In this document: positions 61,459-64,000 of the stretch, one piece after another
Layout of the letters: every line of letters begins with the position of its first letter
Numbering within the stretch: the stretch's first letter is position 1
Assembly (NCBI RefSeq): GCF_039939195.1
Contig: NZ_JBDUUH010000006.1
Span: forward strand, 248,001 to 312,000
DNA length: 64,000 bases
Source of the DNA: Foliimonas ilicis
GTDB lineage: Bacteria; Pseudomonadota; Alphaproteobacteria; Rhizobiales; Rhizobiaceae
Direction: 5' to 3'
Notes under the pieces: model-generated
Told to the model about the DNA's origin: nothing
The model's database searches: none
The model's input: only the letters and a program-made list of their open reading frames with translations
Made by a program: the position numbers and the translations under genes

Positions 61459-63123
61459 TTAGGCTTTCGACGTACCTGCCAAGAAAAGCTGCCCCATGGC
61501 GGTGTTTTGGACACCCGTGACACCTTTCGCCATCGCCGACAGATAATCGAAGAAATACGCCGCAATCACAGGGGTTTCCTCAAGCAGTAGCCGCTGGATC
61601 CTGCCCGCGGCGTCCCTTTGCGCTTCCAGGTCGAGCGCGGCGGTGTAGCTGTCCACCAACTGGTCATACTCGCTGTTCTTGAAATGTGCGGCGTTCCAAG
61701 GGCCGTCGCTCGTCAGTGGTGCTTTTAGGAAGACGTTCGGCACGCCGCGATGGGCGTAGACGGTCAGGCCCATCGGCGCATCCAGCCAGGGCGACCTGCC
61801 GAAAACAGCGTCGCCGTAAAATGCGCTGGGGTCGAGGATGTTGAGATCGAGATTAATGCCGATCTCCTTTACCCAACTCTGGACGAGCTGCGCGTGTTCA
61901 GGCAACTCCAGGTAATGCCGGCTGGTCAAAGACATATTGAAGCCCTGGCCCACCCCGGCAGCCTCCATCAACTGCTTGGCCTCAGCGATGTCGCGCTCGC
62001 GTTGCGGCACGGTCGAATCTGTCGAGGGGTAGACCGCTGCGAACGGACTGTCGTTGCCGACCTGGGCATAGCCTTTCATCAGGCCTGCAACCAATTGCGG
62101 TCGATCGATACTGAGCGCGACGGCGCGGCGCACACGCGGATCCTTGAAGGGCTCTGTGTCGCAGCGCATATGCAATTGAGTATGCGAAACCGCCTTCAGG
62201 CCGACTATCTCGACATTCGGGTCGTTGGCCAAACCGACGCTGGAGAGCACCGGCAATATGTTGATGATATCTACCTGACCGCCCTGCAGCGCGAGGATCT
62301 GCGGTTGAATATCGCTGAAGAAGATGAACTCCGTGCGCTCCGGCAGCGCCTTCTCGTCCCAATAGTCTTCATTGCGTACGAAGGATGCGCCGACCTTGGG
62401 TGTGTATCGTTCCAGCTTGAACGGACCGGTTCCGTCGAAGGTCGTCTCGAAATCGCCCTGGTAGTTCGCGGGCAGGATGACGGCGGTATAGTTGTCCGAT
62501 GAAACCATGTAGGGGAAGTTGCCGTTCGGCGCGTCGAGGTGGAATTCGACAGTGTAGTCGTCGACCTTCTTCGTTCCGCCCTTCTGCAGGATACCCCTGA
62601 ATACCGAGAGGGCGCTGGATGAATTGGCAGGATCCGCCAACCGGTCGATGCTGGCGACTACGTCTTCCGCCTTCATCTCGCCGCCGCTGTGAAACTTCAC
62701 GCCTTTGCGCAACGTGAACGTCCAGACATCGCCCTTGTCGTTGGGCGTCCAGCTTTCAGCCAGCATGGGCCTCAAAACGAGATCCGGGCCGTCCAGGCAG
62801 AGGAACTCCGCTGTCTGCTGAAGCATGAGGAGGCCGCCGGCCTCGACGACAGTGACCGGATCGATCGCTGCGATAGGAACCTGGCAGGCGACGCGGATGG
62901 TGGCGCCGGGCGTGCCCTGGGCTTGGGCCAAGGATGGCGTCACGCCGAAGCCTGCGGCCACGCCGACGCGGCTCATAAAGGGCAGTGACAGACCAAGCAG
63001 GCTGCCATGCCGGATGAAATCTCGGCGGCTGACGCGACCATCGACAAGGCCGTCTATGAGATGATTTTCGAGCGGCGTGCGGTTGCGGCGAAGCAGATCG
63101 AGTGTGCGGTAGTTCTTGCTCAT
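61459..63123 (-). CDS. Dipeptide-type ABC substrate-binding protein (SBP_bac_5), Tat-exported
   Basis: The 554-residue protein has a long leader with a twin-arginine motif (RVSRRDFIRHGSLLGLSLPF), suggesting export in folded form. The SBP_bac_5 pattern follows: WTFTLRKGVKFHSGGEMKAE, DVVASIDRLADPANSSSALS, FDGTGPFKLERYTPKVGASF and DPRVRRAVALSIDRPQLVAG. It is the binding protein of the permease/ATPase genes downstream. A closely related paralogue lies immediately upstream, so the system may have two ligand ranges. Confidence 0.88.
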   Translation of the reverse strand: MSKNYRTLDLLRRNRTPLENHLIDGLVDGRVSRRDFIRHGSLLGLSLPFMSRVGVAAGFGVTPSLAQAQGTPGATIRVACQVPIAAIDPVTVVEAGGLLMLQQTAEFLCLDGPDLVLRPMLAESWTPNDKGDVWTFTLRKGVKFHSGGEMKAEDVVASIDRLADPANSSSALSVFRGILQKGGTKKVDDYTVEFHLDAPNGNFPYMVSSDNYTAVILPANYQGDFETTFDGTGPFKLERYTPKVGASFVRNEDYWDEKALPERTEFIFFSDIQPQILALQGGQVDIINILPVLSSVGLANDPNVEIVGLKAVSHTQLHMRCDTEPFKDPRVRRAVALSIDRPQLVAGLMKGYAQVGNDSPFAAVYPSTDSTVPQRERDIAEAKQLMEAAGVGQGFNMSLTSRHYLELPEHAQLVQSWVKEIGINLDLNILDPSAFYGDAVFGRSPWLDAPMGLTVYAHRGVPNVFLKAPLTSDGPWNAAHFKNSEYDQLVDSYTAALDLEAQRDAAGRIQRLLLEETPVIAAYFFDYLSAMAKGVTGVQNTAMGQLFLAGTSKA

Positions 63124-63272
63124 GTTTTTAAAGTTCCCCTGTTTTTGCGGTTGGCGATGTTTCGCCGTCCAGCTCCGAGGAGTTCTCCCGACTCCCGGTC
63201 ATAGTCTACGTAAGGCGACTAGGGCGTGCGGCTGTATCACCGTCTGTTGCGCCCTGCCTGCTATTGTTTCGT

Positions 63273-64000
63273 TCAGGTCTTCGATGCTCCTGCCAGGAAA
63301 AGTTGAGACATGGCGGTAGGCTGAGCGCCGGTTACACCTTTTGCTGTGGCGATCAGGTGATCGTAGAAATATCCGAAGATGGTCGGCGTCTCTTCCAGCA
63401 GCAATTTCTGAATCTTGCCAGCGGTGGCCTTCTGCGCCTCAAGGTCCAGAGCCGCGATATAGGAGGACGCCAGCTGGTCGTAGTCCTTGTTCTTGAAATG
63501 CGCGGCGTTCCAGCTACCCTCACTTGTCAGCGAGGCGGCGAGGAAAACATTCGGCACACCACGGTGGCTGTATTCCGTCAGGCCCATCGGCGAATCCAGC
63601 CAGGGCGACTTGCCGAAGACCGCATCGCCATAGAAGGCAGCCTTGTCGAGGAAGTTGAGTTCGAGCTCGATACCGATCTCCCTGACCCAGCCCTGGACGA
63701 GCTGCGCGTATTCGGCCATCTCCAGATAGCGGTGGGTGGTCAGAGCGATCTTGAGGCCCGAGCCCACGCCAGCTGCTTCCATCAACTGCCTGGCCTGGCC
63801 GATGTCTTGCTCACGATGGGGTACAGCCGAATCCGTAGAGGGGTAGATGGAAGCGAACGGGCTGTCGTTGCCCTCCAGGCCCTGTCCTCTGAGAAGACCC
63901 GCGACCAGCTTCTTGCGGTCAATGCTGAGCGCGATGGCGCGGCGCACGCGCGGGTCCCTGAAGGCTTTGTTGTCGCAGCGCATATGCAGCTGATGGTGCG
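63273..64000 (-). CDS. Second SBP_bac_5 substrate-binding protein, N-terminus beyond window
   Basis: The open frame enters from the window edge (HHQLHMRCDN) and codes for the C-terminal part of a protein that is largely identical to the one at 61459-63123: compare DPRVRRAIALSIDRKKLVAG with DPRVRRAVALSIDRPQLVAG, and the ending SQLFLAGASKT with GQLFLAGTSKA. It is a tandem duplicate that has diverged. It is cut by the window, with no internal damage visible. The gap 63124-63272 contains no gene. Confidence 0.85.
   Translation of the reverse strand, partial: HHQLHMRCDNKAFRDPRVRRAIALSIDRKKLVAGLLRGQGLEGNDSPFASIYPSTDSAVPHREQDIGQARQLMEAAGVGSGLKIALTTHRYLEMAEYAQLVQGWVREIGIELELNFLDKAAFYGDAVFGKSPWLDSPMGLTEYSHRGVPNVFLAASLTSEGSWNAAHFKNKDYDQLASSYIAALDLEAQKATAGKIQKLLLEETPTIFGYFYDHLIATAKGVTGAQPTAMSQLFLAGASKT

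Overview
The window reads as part of an alphaproteobacterial chromosome or large replicon, most likely Hyphomicrobiales and Brucella/Ochrobactrum-like. The basis is GC-rich coding, dense ABC-transporter operons with short overlaps, frequent TTG/GTG starts, and a palindromic repeat resembling the size of Brucella Bru-RS elements. The genus is an inference. No rRNA, tRNA, CRISPR array, phage block or intact insertion sequence was seen.

Layout. 1-490: a ParDE-type toxin-antitoxin pair cut by the window edge. 491-1404: degraded DNA. 1405-5507: a large autotransporter with an internal duplication, four cadherin-like repeats and a one-base frameshift before its beta-barrel. 5537-28091: an organosulfur island. 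It contains a remnant of a DszA/NtaA-type monooxygenase; an FMN reductase; a long leftward operon (two SsuABC-type sulfonate transporters, SsuD, a DszA-type monooxygenase and a 2-oxoglutarate oxygenase); and a divergent rightward operon (two DszA-type monooxygenases, an Fbp-like ABC transporter, a flavoprotein, a four-domain rhodanese, an SDR lacking its catalytic Ser and Tyr, and a TauE/SafE exporter). 28177-37484: a urea/amide-type five-gene ABC importer divergent from a LysR regulator. Downstream of the regulator are an isochorismatase-like protein without two of its three catalytic residues, an acyl-CoA dehydrogenase homologue with Gln at the catalytic-base position (as in 3-sulfinopropionyl-CoA desulfinases), and a family III CoA-transferase. 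37485-41875: an accessory patch with a long palindrome, HipBA and a decayed AbiE system. 41876-48586: a LacI-controlled operon with an Fbp/Phn-like ABC importer, a metallo-beta-lactamase-fold hydrolase and a dual-specificity phosphatase. 48723-64000: a leftward cluster with a dipeptide-type ABC importer (two paralogous binding proteins), a DMSP-lyase-type cupin, an Asp/Glu racemase-like protein, a 42-residue ORF, an M20 amidohydrolase, a dimethylglycine-dehydrogenase-like enzyme, a DAO-type oxidase and a PNPOx-like/ferredoxin-reductase/ferredoxin fusion.

Working model (inference). FMNH2 made by the nitroreductase-family protein feeds SsuD and the DszA-type enzymes, which cut C-S bonds in imported sulfur compounds. 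Rhodanese and TauE/SafE handle released sulfur or sulfite. The CoA-transferase plus Gln-type acyl-CoA dehydrogenase would release sulfite from a sulfinate-CoA. The last cluster may degrade an onium or N-methyl compound. The best candidates for undescribed systems are the LysR/Urt-like/desulfinase block, the monooxygenase-rhodanese operon with its Fbp-like transporter, the ABC-MBL-phosphatase operon and the cupin-DMGDH cluster.
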